From Craspedostauros australis (Eukaryota > Bacillariophyta > Bacillariophyceae > Mastogloiales > Achnanthaceae): a stretch of 64,000 nt of DNA. A model generated the notes under the pieces. It was not told where the DNA came from. It was given only the letters and a program-made list of their open reading frames with translations, and did not search any database. The stretch lies in the NCBI GenBank assembly GCA_026770025.1, contig JAMXDE010000017.1, positions 62,001 through 126,000 of the forward strand, in the 5' to 3' direction. Every line of letters starts with the position of its first letter. Positions within the stretch are counted from its first letter, which is position 1. The translations under genes and the position numbers were made by a program. Positions 40,749-52,900 of the stretch are shown here, piece by piece.

Positions 40749-42323
40749 CTATTCAGTCTTAGTTTTGTCAGTCTTCTGCTGCTTCTTCTGCTTGTACCGC
40801 TTGTATTCCCGCACCAACTGCACCAAGAAAGGCAACAGCAACGGAAACAACAACGGCGCGAACAACGCAAAGTAATGCTCGATCAAGAACGTCGTATGCA
40901 TTGGAACTTGCGGCAGAGGCAATCTTGCATCGCGCACGGCGTCGTTGTACTGTTTGTGATGCCGTGCCTCACCCGACTGCAGCACGATACGGTACGTGTC
41001 CCAAATATCGCGACAACGTGCCGCGTGCTTGTGCTGCCGCAACCAAAAATGAGGCAGCCGTTGCAATTCCCAATGCTGCACCATGGTCGTCAATTCTCGC
41101 AGCACGATGTGCAGGATGCACCGCACGATGGTATCCGTGATGTCGGCTTGCGACACCAACGCGACGATGGTGCCGATCTCATCCAATCTCCAGACCGTGT
41201 CGTGCAGCGGCAGGTCGGAATCGGCCGGGATGTAGAACATCAAGTTGAGTGTCGTGCGGTTGTTGGATGTCATGTAGGGTGTCAGCTGGGATTGAAGCAT
41301 CGAGAGAATGCGGTTCGATGAGATCGAAGGTGGTGGGATGGCGTGCGCATCTTCATCATTTGAGCTGTCTTCCTCATTCGCAGCTGCTTGTTGTGCTTGC
41401 GCCTCGAGCATTTCACGTTTCCACGACAGTGATGGGGATGTTGGCAACATCGTCCAATCGGTCGTCGGTGTAGCCGTGTCAATGATATGAGGACCGTGAT
41501 CGTCAGTCAGGGTGGAGAGATACTTCTGAACCTCATCCAGCGTGTGCTGCAACGACCGAGGGATCATTCGTCGGTTTTGCGCCATCTTGCTATAATTAGC
41601 ATCGTCATTGTTGCCCATGTTCGTTTGGATTGACCGTTGACGATCTGGTTCCACGAAGATCTGAACATGCAGTCGGAATGAATGGGTGTCGCCAACAACT
41701 GATGACGAAGAGTCGCCAGTCGAAACAGAATCGAAGATTTCTCGCAGCAACGAACTCTTGGCCACTCCAACCCCCACATGGATGTATGTTGTTCCATCCT
41801 GGACAACGACGAAACGAGTATGCTCAGCATTGTCGTCGTTGTCGTCATTGCTGGTATCTCCTGCTGCCGCTGCGGATGCTGACGGACAGATGAACAGAAG
41901 CGGCGTATCCTCTTTCGCATCATCCTGAAGGGCTTGTGATGCATCCTCATGATTGCAGAGCGTCTCCATCTGATCGTCATCGAACGATTTCAAATAAAGC
42001 ATTCCTTGCGATACCAACGCAGGCATGGATCGCAAGGCGTCATTCCAACCATCTGCCTCCTTGGCTGAGACACCGATCAGGCGAAGCACGGAGCCATCGC
42101 CGGGAAAGGAAACCGTACTGTTGCCATCAGCATCCGAACGCGCAGCCTCGCAAACCTCCAATGGATGCACGAGCTGCTCTGGTGGATGGAATATGCCTCG
42201 CACTCTTCGGCACAGCGCATCATCGAATGTGCCGTCGCAAAAGCCTGCGTACAACGCGATCGCCGTCAGCAGCAGCAGCTCCGCCAGCACAACGCCCTGC
42301 ACCCAAACTCTCGTGCCTGCCAT
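40749..42323 (-). CDS. PIGS: GPI transamidase subunit PIG-S (GPI17)
   Basis: A 524-residue single-exon protein with the PIG-S layout. It has an N-terminal transmembrane helix (VVLAELLLLTAIALYAGFC), a long lumenal domain, and a C-terminal membrane segment in the family sequence HYFALFAPLLFPLLLPFLVQL followed by a basic tail ending KTKTE. Family-like lumenal segments include LNLMFYIPADSDLPL ('lnf.lYiPs...PL') and VVLRELTTMVQHWELQRLP with HFWLRQH. The ER enzyme complex (PIG-K, GAA1, PIG-S, PIG-T, PIG-U) cleaves the GPI-attachment signal and transfers the protein to GPI; PIG-S is a structural subunit without the active site. Asp/Asn-rich inserts (GDTSNDDNDDN; EEDSSNDEDAH) are lineage-specific. 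The start ATG at 42321-42323 follows GCC-AAG-like context. Confidence 0.85.
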   Translation of the reverse strand: MAGTRVWVQGVVLAELLLLTAIALYAGFCDGTFDDALCRRVRGIFHPPEQLVHPLEVCEAARSDADGNSTVSFPGDGSVLRLIGVSAKEADGWNDALRSMPALVSQGMLYLKSFDDDQMETLCNHEDASQALQDDAKEDTPLLFICPSASAAAAGDTSNDDNDDNAEHTRFVVVQDGTTYIHVGVGVAKSSLLREIFDSVSTGDSSSSVVGDTHSFRLHVQIFVEPDRQRSIQTNMGNNDDANYSKMAQNRRMIPRSLQHTLDEVQKYLSTLTDDHGPHIIDTATPTTDWTMLPTSPSLSWKREMLEAQAQQAAANEEDSSNDEDAHAIPPPSISSNRILSMLQSQLTPYMTSNNRTTLNLMFYIPADSDLPLHDTVWRLDEIGTIVALVSQADITDTIVRCILHIVLRELTTMVQHWELQRLPHFWLRQHKHAARCRDIWDTYRIVLQSGEARHHKQYNDAVRDARLPLPQVPMHTTFLIEHYFALFAPLLFPLLLPFLVQLVREYKRYKQKKQQKTDKTKTE

Positions 42324-42693
42324 CTTGGATGTTTCCTCTTCTTGTGATTGCGATTGCGTTGACTAGGAGGGCCAATGGTGCGTACAGTACTCTCTCCAGA
42401 TTACAAGTGGGCCCTGGCTCAGAAGTCTACTCGCGATGCTCTCCACCATGATCGTATGTATTATACTTTGATGGCCGGCAACAAAGATCCACGGCGACGG
42501 CAGCGGCCGCCATTGTCACGCGGTGTCCTGTGTTGGATTCCAATTTTGTGGTTTTTGTTTGTATTACCCGGGACTGACTTCGGTGTGATTCACTATCTGT
42601 GTTTGAATCAGCCGATTAAAACTGTCATTGTATTTTATGCACGACTCATTCCTTCTCACACGGTCATCTCGATTAATTCTCTTTGCTTCGGGA
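42324..42693. other. intergenic, no gene seen
   Basis: 5' flank of PIG-S and the low-coordinate edge of the minus-strand remnant that follows. AT-rich around 42540-42640. No element recognised. Confidence 0.4.
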
Positions 42694-43886
42694 TCACAAA
42701 ATCCACCTCCCATGTTCATCTTTCGGGCCGGCGGTATCTATCATGCCACTTGCGAGCACCGAACTTTCCGCGGCATCAGGCGCGACGCCACAAAGATAAG
42801 CGTATCCTCTTTCCTTCGTCTTGAATCCAGGGAGCGTCCACATCGTGATGTGTGGCGTCCTTCTCTCGTGTTCCTTCGCCAGCCCGTTCCCATCGAAGAC
42901 AAAAAGACTGCGAGTTCGAGGGATGGGTGAGCCTTGGACCGTCGGTGCATGTGCAGGCCCCGGTACCAAACATCAGGGTCCCCCGAGACGACTCCAGATC
43001 CCATCCCTTGTTTGCGAAAAGATCCCAGTGGCGCCAGATACGGGGTTGGTTGTCATCTCTTGTTCATAGCGTGCAGTGGATACCCGCGCAAGCTCGAGAG
43101 GGCACACGTGATCGTCCCAGTGGGTGCCCAAATAGAAAGGCTCGCCACCTATGCGCTTTGCATTGACACCCAGTGGGAAGGATCTCGGTGGAACAACTCG
43201 TTACCGTGAAGGGTCGTATTGCAATCGCAGCGTATGATGGGTCTCTCTCTGCGCACATGGAGCGGTCATCGTACTCGTGGAGGTGGTGACAAGGCATTTC
43301 GGCGGATGCAAACACAACATGGATCCGTGGTCGCGCGGGTGCGCTTCATCGCGTCCTCTTGTTCTGAAACCGTCCTACCCAGGCTGCAAACAACTGTGAA
43401 GCCTTCTTCGTAGAATGGCTGACTGCTGATCCAAGCGTACGTGATGGCACTTGGTCATGAGGTGCGATGCAGCCGTGTTGATGCCTTCACAGAACACGAG
43501 GCTCGTCCGCTTTCCTCGTCCCTTCCTTGGCTCGTTTGCCTCCTCGATCGTGCCAAGGATACATAGCAACCTGTCGGTGCTCTACTCCATGATCCGACGC
43601 GTCCCATTCTCCTTTTTCTGGAGACGATTGGAAAAGCGTGATAAGTTCGGTGCGCCATGGCCGGTAGGAGCCCCAGTTGGTGAATTCCTTCGGGGAAAAG
43701 AATGTGGGACAAAGGTTGATCCAAGGAGGGTTGGACACAAACCGCGTGTGGCTTGTGGAGTCTATGTACGTTTGCGCCTCCCGAGTTACGAAGAGACACC
43801 AAGAATCCCGATTTGCGAAATGTCCAATTGTGCTTGTTGGAGTGTGAAGCAGAAATTATCTCGCGTGAGTGAGGCAAACATTGCAT
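42694..43886 (-). pseudogene. degenerate coding remnant of unknown family
   Basis: The best part is a minus-strand frame open from 43200 to 42694 except for one TGA at 42973-42975. It reads as ordinary protein on both sides of the stop (PFYLGTHWDDHVCPLELARV; SLFVFDGNGLAKEHERRTPH), preceded in frame by a TAA at 43201-43203. Upstream (43200-43886), shorter minus-strand pieces in shifting frames also look coding (FSPKEFTNWGSYRPWRTEL; IEEANEPRKGRGKRTSLVFC). The mixture of frames and stops fits a decayed mobile-element or host gene. I recognise no domain. Neighbouring genes are unrelated, so no context clue is available. Confidence 0.4.
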
Positions 43887-44975
43887 GAGATGCCTTGGGA
43901 GGTTGTGGCGCCTTGTGATAAAAATGTCGAAAGGTCAGAGGATGAGAGGAGATGGCTCGTCTGCAAGCAACACTCGCAATTGTGTGGTTCACGGAGTGGT
44001 GGCCATACTCGTGTTGACATTTGCTCTGAATGTCCCATGGTTCCCTGGTGATGGTTGTGACTTTTCGCGATGACAATCTTGTTCTTCGCTCCGGCGAGAA
44101 CTGTTGACTCTTAGGTCATAGTACGGGCGGAAATAGTGAGATTGCGCGTGATAAGGGCAGTCACGAGGGCTACCATTGGGCTTGTTCTTGGTATTCATCA
44201 GTCACGTCATTTTCGAGTACTCAACCTTTCGTTAATTAGGGCGCACCAGTGTCGGCCTCAGTATTTCCGAATCGGCCGCCATTTATTACCCTTCAGTCTT
44301 CGTTATGACTGAATGAGCGTTCATTTCCCGTTGATTTCAATTTCTCGCGACTCAACAACTCCCTCAGAGCTCCTCCGGTTTCGTACATGCGCTGTCGCAC
44401 CCAAGGAATTGGCATTTCCGAAGGGAGCGGGAGTGTCACAAAAGCACTTCAAAACCGGAAATACACGCACACAAACTAGTCGGGGAATCATCAGCGACAG
44501 CCCGAAGAAACCCGTTTCCGCGAACCTGTACCGTGGTTTGGCACGCGTGCGTCACAATTTGCCAACATCGCCATTCAGCACACAATCCACATCGATTGTA
44601 GGTGCAAATGCACAGTGCCACTCCCACCATCAGCACCAAACGCCACACAGGAAAAGGAACCACAGCACAACCACGCGCAGAAAGCGGAACGAAGAGCTTT
44701 CCGGCACGGTGGTGAACACGAAAAGGAGGAATACAGTCATCTCTTCATAAACCACTTTCGGTCCACCTCGTTCTGCACATTCACGCTGTTTGTGCACGAA
44801 CACCGAGCAACACCAAAGCCGCCATCGCCGCTACCAACAGGCATCAACAATCGTACACACAATCACCGGCATCGATCGCAGCCACAGACACAATCAGAAT
44901 TGCAATCATAGTAGGAACAGCCACCGCAACCGCAGCTACATCGTCAACCAACAGCGGAGACAAGAGCACGCAACC
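43887..44975. other. intergenic and 5' UTR of the cyclase-PDE gene
   Basis: No supported gene. A minus-strand frame at 43786-44076 may belong to the preceding remnant. A CA/AG-rich stretch (44620-44970) probably holds the promoter and 5' UTR of the following gene. The open frame extending upstream to 44790 is Gln/His-rich and starts at a poor site. Confidence 0.4.
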
Positions 44976-47900
44976 ATGACTTCGTTGGACGACTTCAGTT
45001 CCTCGTCCCACTCATCGGTCTCTTCTCTGGGAGAGAACGAGGTCTCTCTGCATGCGCGAGGTGTTGAGCAGTATCAGCCCGATCAGCAGCAGAGCAGTGC
45101 AGGTGATCACCCTGGATTCAACGACAACACGCCAACCGACGTGGACTGGATGGAAGATCTGAGCGAGACGCCATCACAAGAACAGCCACAGCAGCAGCCA
45201 CACCAGCAGCAACAGGTGCCAATGTCAACATCGACGCACCGCAGACGGCAACCGAGGCAGCTCACCAGACGCCGCTCCAGCCTCTCCATAGACTTCACTG
45301 GCATGACGACAGAGACAATCGTTGTATCATCGGCCGATGAGGCATCGACGGATTCGACCAGGTCCACAGAACATCAGCGCAAGCCCGTAGCCGCAAAAGA
45401 CCGTGAGTACGAGGCCTCGGGATCCCTCGACATACTCGCCATGAAGACCAGCATCAAGGAGAGCCTGGGCAACGCAATCAACATCGATGATAGCGACCGC
45501 TTCGGAGACGATGATCAATCCATCTACTCCATGCTCACCGACGTCACCAAAGGTGGATCGATCCACGGAGGCAAGCGCCGGCGGGCCAAGAACGGGGCTT
45601 CCTCTTCGGCCACCTTGGACTCCTCGGGATCATCCCACCGCGAGGAGACCTTTGCGAAGAGCGAGAACAAGCACGTCTACTGGCTCCGCATCATCGTCTT
45701 CTTCGTTCTCGTGGGCTCCACGGTCTCCGTGTCGTACGGCATGTTCGTGACGACACGCCAGAACGAGATCGACGAGTTCGAGCTGCGATTCGCGGACCAT
45801 TCCGCGACCATCGTCGACGCCTTCCAGACGCACTGGAGAGAGGGGATCTCCGCCATCGACGGCATGGCCGTCAACGTGCTCTCGACTGCCGATGCGATGG
45901 GATCGGAATGGCCCTTCGTCACCATCCCTCACTTCGAGATCCGGGCGGCGACGGCACGCCAGCTGGGGCGCTTCACCACCCTGTCGATGGTCATGTACGT
46001 CACCGACGAGAACCGCCTGAAGTGGGAGAACTACACCATCCACAACACGCAATGGCTCGCCGACGGCGTCCAGTACGAGCGGGAGACGAACCAGGATGAA
46101 TGGAGGTTCGGTAACTTCCACTTGCGTGACGACGACGACGATGTCTTCGACACGGCCACTTCATCGTCATCCGACCAGAGCCGCCGCGGACTTCGAACGC
46201 GTGACACCGCCGAAGGAGGTGCGGCAACGAAGGCAAGCAAGCAAGAGAGGAAGCACGCTTGGAGCTCCTCTGCGGTCCCTTCATCACGATCGCTGCAGCA
46301 TGACGGAGAGCCACAGGCAGCACCGCCGCTGCGTGTCAACACGGCCAACGGCATCGCCGATCAGCTCTTCACGATCGACATGTACGGTCCCGTGTACCAG
46401 CCTCCTCAGACGGGTCCCTACCTGCCCGTCTGGCAGCACGCCGCCATCGATGGTTTCGTTAACTACAACCTCGCGTGGGATCTGAACTGGGGCAACGAGC
46501 TTGGCATCGCCATGCAAACGCAAGAGCTCATCGTCTCCAAAGCGCTGTTCCTGGCCGACGCCTTGGACACGGAGACTGGACGCAACTCCGCCGACGCTCC
46601 AGTGTCTGCGATCCACTTCCCGCTCATCGACGTCAATCCTTACGACAAGACCGACCGCAAGGTCGTGGGCGCCATGGTCGCCAACCTCTACTGGGATGCC
46701 TACATGCAGGTCGGAGAACTGCCGGAGACCGCCAACGACATGAAGGTCGTGCTGGAGAACGCGTGCGACCAGAGCTTCACATTCAACGTCGAGAATGGCG
46801 ATATCCTGTTCAAGCAGTCCGGCGACCATCACGAATCGGCCTTCGATGACATGAGGGAGAGCTTCGAGCTCACCAACTTCGCCAAGACGGCCGCTGTGGG
46901 ATTCGCGAACGTCGGTTACAACGATCAGTACTGCCCGTACACCCTCAGCATCTACCCATCGGCAAAGATGAGGAAGCGGTACGAGACGACCAACCCCATC
47001 CTATACACCGGCCTGGTCGTTGCCGTCTTTGTCTTCACCTCCTTGGTGTTCGTCGGATACGATTGGTTCGTGGAACGCCGACAGAAGGTCGTCATGAAGA
47101 CAGCCGTGAGAAGCCATGCGATCGTCTCGTCCCTCTTCCCAAAGAACGTGCGCAAACGTCTGTTCGCGGAAGAGGAAACCATCGGTTCCAACACCGGAAG
47201 CGTGGAACGACGCCGCAAACGGCGCTTCATGCCATTCCGCAGACTCAACTCCAGCAGCGACAATGATGGCGGCAGACTCGATGCATCGTCCCGCCGTCGC
47301 GGCCCATTCCGCGCCGCGAAGGGTAGCCGCCGACGTCCGAGCGGCAGCGAGAGCCACGGCGCGCCTTTGGGTCCGCTGGTCAGTCAGAAGGCCAAGCTCA
47401 AGAGCTTCATGAACAAGGACAGCATCCACAGCGAGTCGGAGCCCCCGAGCGGTGCACGTGACAAGGGTCTGCACGCCACGCCAGGCAGAAGGCGCAGTCT
47501 GATGTCGCGGGGCGAAACCGATCACAGCGATTCCACCGAGGAGAAGACCAAGCCAATTGCGGACCTGTTCCCAAACACGACGGTCCTGTTCGCCGACATT
47601 TGCGGCTTCACGGCTTGGTCTTCGACTCGAGAACCGTCGCAAGTGTTCACGCTCCTCGAGTCCATCTACGGTGCCTTCGACACGCTGGCGGATCGCCGCA
47701 GAGTCTTCAAGGTTGAGACGATCGGTGACTGTTACATGGCCGTCACTGGTCTGCCTGACGCGCAGCCGGACCACGCCCTGCTCATGGCCAAGTTCGCCCA
47801 TGCGGCCATCCACAAGATGGCGGATATCACGCGCAATCTGGAGGTGGAGCTCGGACCAGACACGACGGAGCTGTCCATGAGGATCGGCCTTCATTCCGGA

Positions 47901-49761
47901 CCGGTCACGGCCGGCGTCCTGAGAGGGCAGAAGTCTCGCTTCCAGCTGTTCGGCGACACCGTCAACACTGCGAGCAGAATGGAGAGCACGGGACGTCCGA
48001 ATCACATCCAATGTTCCGAGGAGACGGCGAATTTGCTGACCGTCAGGCACAAGAGAGGACACTGGGTGCGACCAAGGGATGACCAGATCCATGCCAAGGG
48101 CAAGGGACACATCAAAACGTAAGTGCGATCATCACCTGAGCTGGCAAGACCGATGCGACTGATGCCGTCCAACAATAAGTACTCTGCACCCAAACCTCAC
48201 CTGATTGCCCACCTGCCGAAACCCTCATTGTGTCTTTCTGATCGCACTCTCCATACTTTGATATTGTACGAATCAACAATCACAACTTGAAATTGACACT
48301 CAACGTATCATACTCCACCAATGATCGTGTTCCAGATTCTGGGTCCTCCCCAAGGGCGGTGCCGTGTCCGTGTCCACCGAATCCGTGGGCTCGGGCAGCG
48401 AGGTGCTGCCGGTCGCGCGACCACCCAGCCAGGTCATCCCACGGCAGCAGAATCCGAACTTCAAACGCTTGCTGGACTGGAACGTCGACTTGCTCTCCAA
48501 GCTCCTGAAGCGTGTGGTGGCCCACAACAAGACCCTGCGCGAGCATCGAAAGAACCCTCGCCTGAGCATCACCGTCCAGCGAAGCAGAATTGAGAGCTCC
48601 TCATCATCCGACGATGACCTCATGATGAACTCCACGGCTCCGCGAGATGAGTACTCCGAGTTCATCAAGATGCCGCAATTCGACTCATCCACCTCCGCGC
48701 GCCCGATCGACCCGGAGACGATCCGGCTGAAGCCACAGGTGGAGGAGCAGTTGCGTGACTACGTCACCAAGATTGCATGCTCGTACCGCGAGAATCCATT
48801 CCACAACTACGACCACGCCAGCCACGTCACGATGTCCGCCAACAAGATCCTGATGCGCGTTGTATCGGCAGACGACTGCATCGTGCAGCGTGCCTCCATG
48901 GATCACGTTGCTGCCAAGATGCACGACTACACGTACGGCATCACATCGGATCCGCTCACCCATTTCGCCTGTGTCTTTTCCGCCTTGATCCACGATGTGG
49001 ACCATCCTGGAGTGCCAAACTCTCAACTGATCAAGGAACGAGACGAGCTCGCCCGGGCCTACAAGGATCAGTCGGTCGCAGAACAGAACTCGATCGACTT
49101 GGCCTGGGACCTGCTCATGGACACAGCCTACGCGGACCTGCGCAAGTGCCTGTTCGAGAAGAACAACTCCAAGCAGCACTTCCGACAGCTGCTGGTCAAC
49201 AGCGTGATGGCCACCGACATCTTCGACCCGGAGCTCAAGGCGCTCCGAAACAAGAGATGGGAGAAAGCATTTTCGAACAAGAACAGCGAGCACGCTACTG
49301 GCGGCAGTACCGACGGGGGATGCAGCCAAACCAATAGCAACAATACCACAAGTGGCAACAAGAAGGACAAGGACCACGCAGATTTGAAGGCGACCATCGT
49401 CATCGAGCACATCATCCAGGCTGCCGATGTCAGCCACACCATGCAGCATTGGCATGTCTACCAGAAGTGGAACCGCCGATTGTTCAACGAGATGTACGGC
49501 GCATTCAAGGCTGGGCGGTTGGACAAGGACCCATCTGTGGGGTGGTACAAGGGGGAGCTATGGTTCTACGACAACTACATCATCCCGTTGGCGAAGAAGC
49601 TCAGCGACTGCGGAGTGTTCGGTGTGTCGAGCGATGAATTTTTGAACTATGCCAAGATGAATCGGTCCGAATGGGAGGCCAAGGGGGAACAGATCGTCGC
49701 AGACCTCAAGCAATCGTTCGAAGGGAACCCGAGTGGCAACGGCATCAGCAACGACAACTAA
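44976..49761 (+). CDS. bifunctional membrane guanylyl cyclase / cyclic-nucleotide phosphodiesterase, two exons
   Basis: Exon 1 is 44976-48118, intron 48119-48335 (GTAAGT...TTCCAG, 217 nt), exon 2 is 48336-49761, giving 1522 residues; the joint reads GHIKTFWVLPKGG, the normal end of a class III cyclase. Order: a cytosolic disordered N-terminus; TM1 (about 236-260); a lumenal sensor-like region of about 410 residues; TM2 (673-695); a Ser/Arg-rich stretch. Then the cyclase core follows, with metal-binding Asp874 (FADICGFT) and Asp918 (ETIGDCYM), Glu914 at the guanine-specificity position, and NTASRMES. Then comes a class I PDE with HNYDHASH (His1204), HDVDHPGVPN (1267-1276) and AADVSHTMQHW (Asp1412). 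The second specificity position is Gln990 (RFQLFGD) where animal GCs have Cys. It makes and degrades cGMP (possibly cAMP) in one polypeptide. Such fusions are described in pennate diatoms. Confidence 0.93.
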
Positions 49762-49797
49762 AGCCGCAACGAAAGATAAGGTCTGCTTGGCATACTC

Positions 49798-49945
49798 TCT
49801 AGGACCCGGGTTCAACAGGATCGATGGATATTCCCCGATGATTCCAAATTGCTGCCTCTTAAACTTCACACATCGATAGCCCTATATGTGAGGACCCTAC
49901 ACAACCCTCAAGACCCCCCCCCTATCTCCTTTAGTTCAGAAGTTA
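49798..49945 (-). repeat. 148-bp inverted repeat, left arm
   Basis: Contains CCGGGTTCAACAGGATCGAT, a run of nine C (49914-49922) and ends ...AAGTTA. It matches the right arm at about 97 percent in inverted orientation. It probably lies in the 3' UTR of the cyclase-PDE transcript. Confidence 0.95.
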
Positions 49946-52900
49946 TTTTTATTTTAGTTTTGAGATAAGGCTACAACTAATTTGGAGGCGACGTACAGAC
50001 GTCACTGTTTTGATACTTTTGAGCGTGGATTTCGGGAAAGATTGGGGTTCCCGTTCGACAATCAGTGTTTGAAAAAGTGGGAAGCTAGTCCAACACGACA
50101 TGTCATTGTCCGTTGCAGAATTGGCGCCCATGGTTTCCACGACTTGCTCGGCTTCCGGAACAGCGGTGCGCTGCTCATTTGATGTTGCCTGGTGGTGGCA
50201 TCCCGAACCCCAAGCCCCCTAACCCTAACCTAACCCCAGTACTAACCCCAGTACTAACCCCAACCTAACCCTAGTACTGATGGTGTATCGTATCGGTATG
50301 TATTAGTGCGTTTTGTATGGCATCACCAGGGGTTTGCTGTTGCTGGTTTGGAGTTGTTCTCGTGATTGCCGTCCGCAAAGCACAACAGGATCGCGCAGTT
50401 GGATGAAAAACTCTCGTGGCTGTTGTTGCAGTTCAACAGGAATCAGACGGAACTACTGATACGATAGAATAGAGTATAATAGAAGATAATTGAATATACT
50501 AGGGTATACTACAGTATTATACGTACGTACGTGTGGTTGAATTAGCTGTTGCAATGAAGTGTTTCCATCATTTACCAGCGTTGTTCAGAGAACAAGTCCG
50601 TGCATCAAAGATGGGTTTTATTTCTATACTTACCTGTGAATGATCCTGTCGATACAGGTAGTGCTGTCACCATCAACTCAACTGTCGATGTCTCACGATG
50701 CAATGGGCCGCGTCGATACCGCGAACGGATACGGTCCCAAACTTTGGCGCGGAGTGGATCGGTTGTCGTCGATGTGGGTGTCTCACTGCCACTGCCGATG
50801 CTGTTGCAAACGTACACGCCTCCGCACGTAGCGACAGAAGGGATGCGATGCCGAGGGAGAAACAGAAATCACAGTGCATTAGTAGGTATGTTGCGATGGC
50901 AGTTGGATATGCGATCGCTTTGGTGCTGTGCATCGCAACCGGCCGTGTTTCTTTTCATTTGCTTGCTGCCGTTGCGGTTCGTATTCGAAAAGAAGAAGAT
51001 GAATAGGGGTATGCGCACAGGCATGGAGGCGGTGTGCGCTATCCACGATGCGTGGGAGGCCGCTGGTAGGCATGGACACAGGTGCAGTTGTCAGTTTGAT
51101 TAGATCATACAGGCCGCGATGGTGTTGGTACTGCTGGTGACCATTGACTGGATGCGGATGCAATAGGCTCAAAGAATGAATGGGGTAGTGGCGTGTTAGT
51201 GTGACGATCTGCAGATGGGCGGGTGGTTGGACGGCAAGGCGATTCGACTGCGATGTGATTCTACCGCAAAGGGATTAACCGCAAGGTGATTCCATTGTGG
51301 TGCACACAAGCGTGATCGTATCTGAGAATGAATGACCAAATGGATCGGATGCGACGTAGTCTGCTCTGCTATCATGAAATGATGTGTTGATAGTGGCGAC
51401 TGCATCCGATCCAACGCGGTGGGCTGCGATGCTGCTGCGGTTGCTGTGGGCAATGCCCTCATAATAACGTTGTATGGTAGGTGGTGAAATGCGGCAGGGT
51501 TCGATGGCATCTTCTTTGGTGCGTCTTGGGCAGAGACATGAAGATTGACGCGACGAGATAACGCGTCAGAGGAGTTGCATTCGTGCTGGTCCTGATTTTG
51601 GTGTGCGGTTGTTGGATGCGGACACCGATGCTGACGAAGAGGGCCAGTGGTTAGCCATCGTTGGCCGTTTTGGTCTTGTAATTTGAGCCAGGGCCGCAGT
51701 CACCATCGCGGAAAGGCATGCAGCTCGATATGAACTCCGGATGCCGACATCGATCGGAGGTGGCTGCATGGGATAGGCGGTTGATCCATATTGTGCACCA
51801 GGACACTGACTTCCGCGCCATAGACATGCAGTCTCATGTGACGAGCCATGTTGCTGGTGCAGCTGCTCGCGGGCATGGAGATGAAGACAAGCACGGAGAC
51901 TGACGTGGACGGGATGTAGCTGTATGCAATGTGCAGTGCTCCTGCTGCTGATGCTGCCTGCCATGACGGATACGGAAGCTGCTGCCATTGCGATGCTTCA
52001 TCATGAGATGAGGGGTTGTGATAGCAGTGAAAGACTCCGATGCTGATGACGTATGATGTGATGCAACATCAGATACGGCGACGTCAAGTTCGATGCGGAC
52101 GTTTTGCATGAATGCAGCGTGCTGCCGAGGCAAGGGGTGCGGCACGCTGCTCTCGGGATTTGCCACCACAGCCAAGTCTCCGAGCGACATCGACCATCTC
52201 CAGACATGGACTGTGCACGGACTCGAGGTGCTGGCATGTCCATGGCCTCCCGATTTGGCCTGTCCCGCACCTACGATATGTCGATATAGAGATGGTATTG
52301 TGATGCCGAAGGCCGGTCAACTAGCGAATCATTTCTCGTCTGAAGGGGGACGTGCAGACGTCTGCAAAAGACCAACTGCAAGAGGCTGCCCGATGAACTG
52401 CAGCGGTAAACGACAGGATGAATCGCCCACAACAAACTGACGTCTCTCGCCACCCCCTCCACAGCGACCCGCACCTCGGTGTTGTCTCCCCCGTCTCTCA
52501 CGGAGCTGTATGGAAACGCAAGAGGGCATGTGCCTTTGGCATTCTGCTTTTGCGCGAAGGAGACGAAAGGAAGGGGGTGATTGTGTGCGGTGCGCAGGGG
52601 AGAGCACACACACACACACAGGAGTAGGGTACTTGATGACTGCCAACAGGAGCAAGCCACCATGATGAAACAAACAAAACCACCATCGAATACGTCTGCC
52701 CGTCCCCACACAATTCTCCCACTCTGGAGAAGAAGCCGGTGCGACGACATCATGTGACGCAGAATGACACAATTCTACTTAACGAACGATACAACAGAAG
52801 ATGACGCCAGCGAAACCTGTAGCACAGGGTAACGTCCGAACAACGGATGGCAATGGTCGGCTGACGCCGACGACTGACTCGAACCAAACCATTTTGGATG

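Noticed and set aside
44790..44975. Upstream extension of the cyclase-PDE reading frame
   Set aside because: His/Gln/Arg-rich with a poor start context; ATG 44976 (ACAACC) is better and begins a Ser/Asp-rich N-terminus.
49798..49945. LTR or solo-LTR pair with 53310-53456
   Set aside because: The two copies are inverted, not direct, and do not begin TG and end CA.
50217..50280. True chromosome end
   Set aside because: Array is short, degenerate and followed by more than 13 kb containing intact genes.
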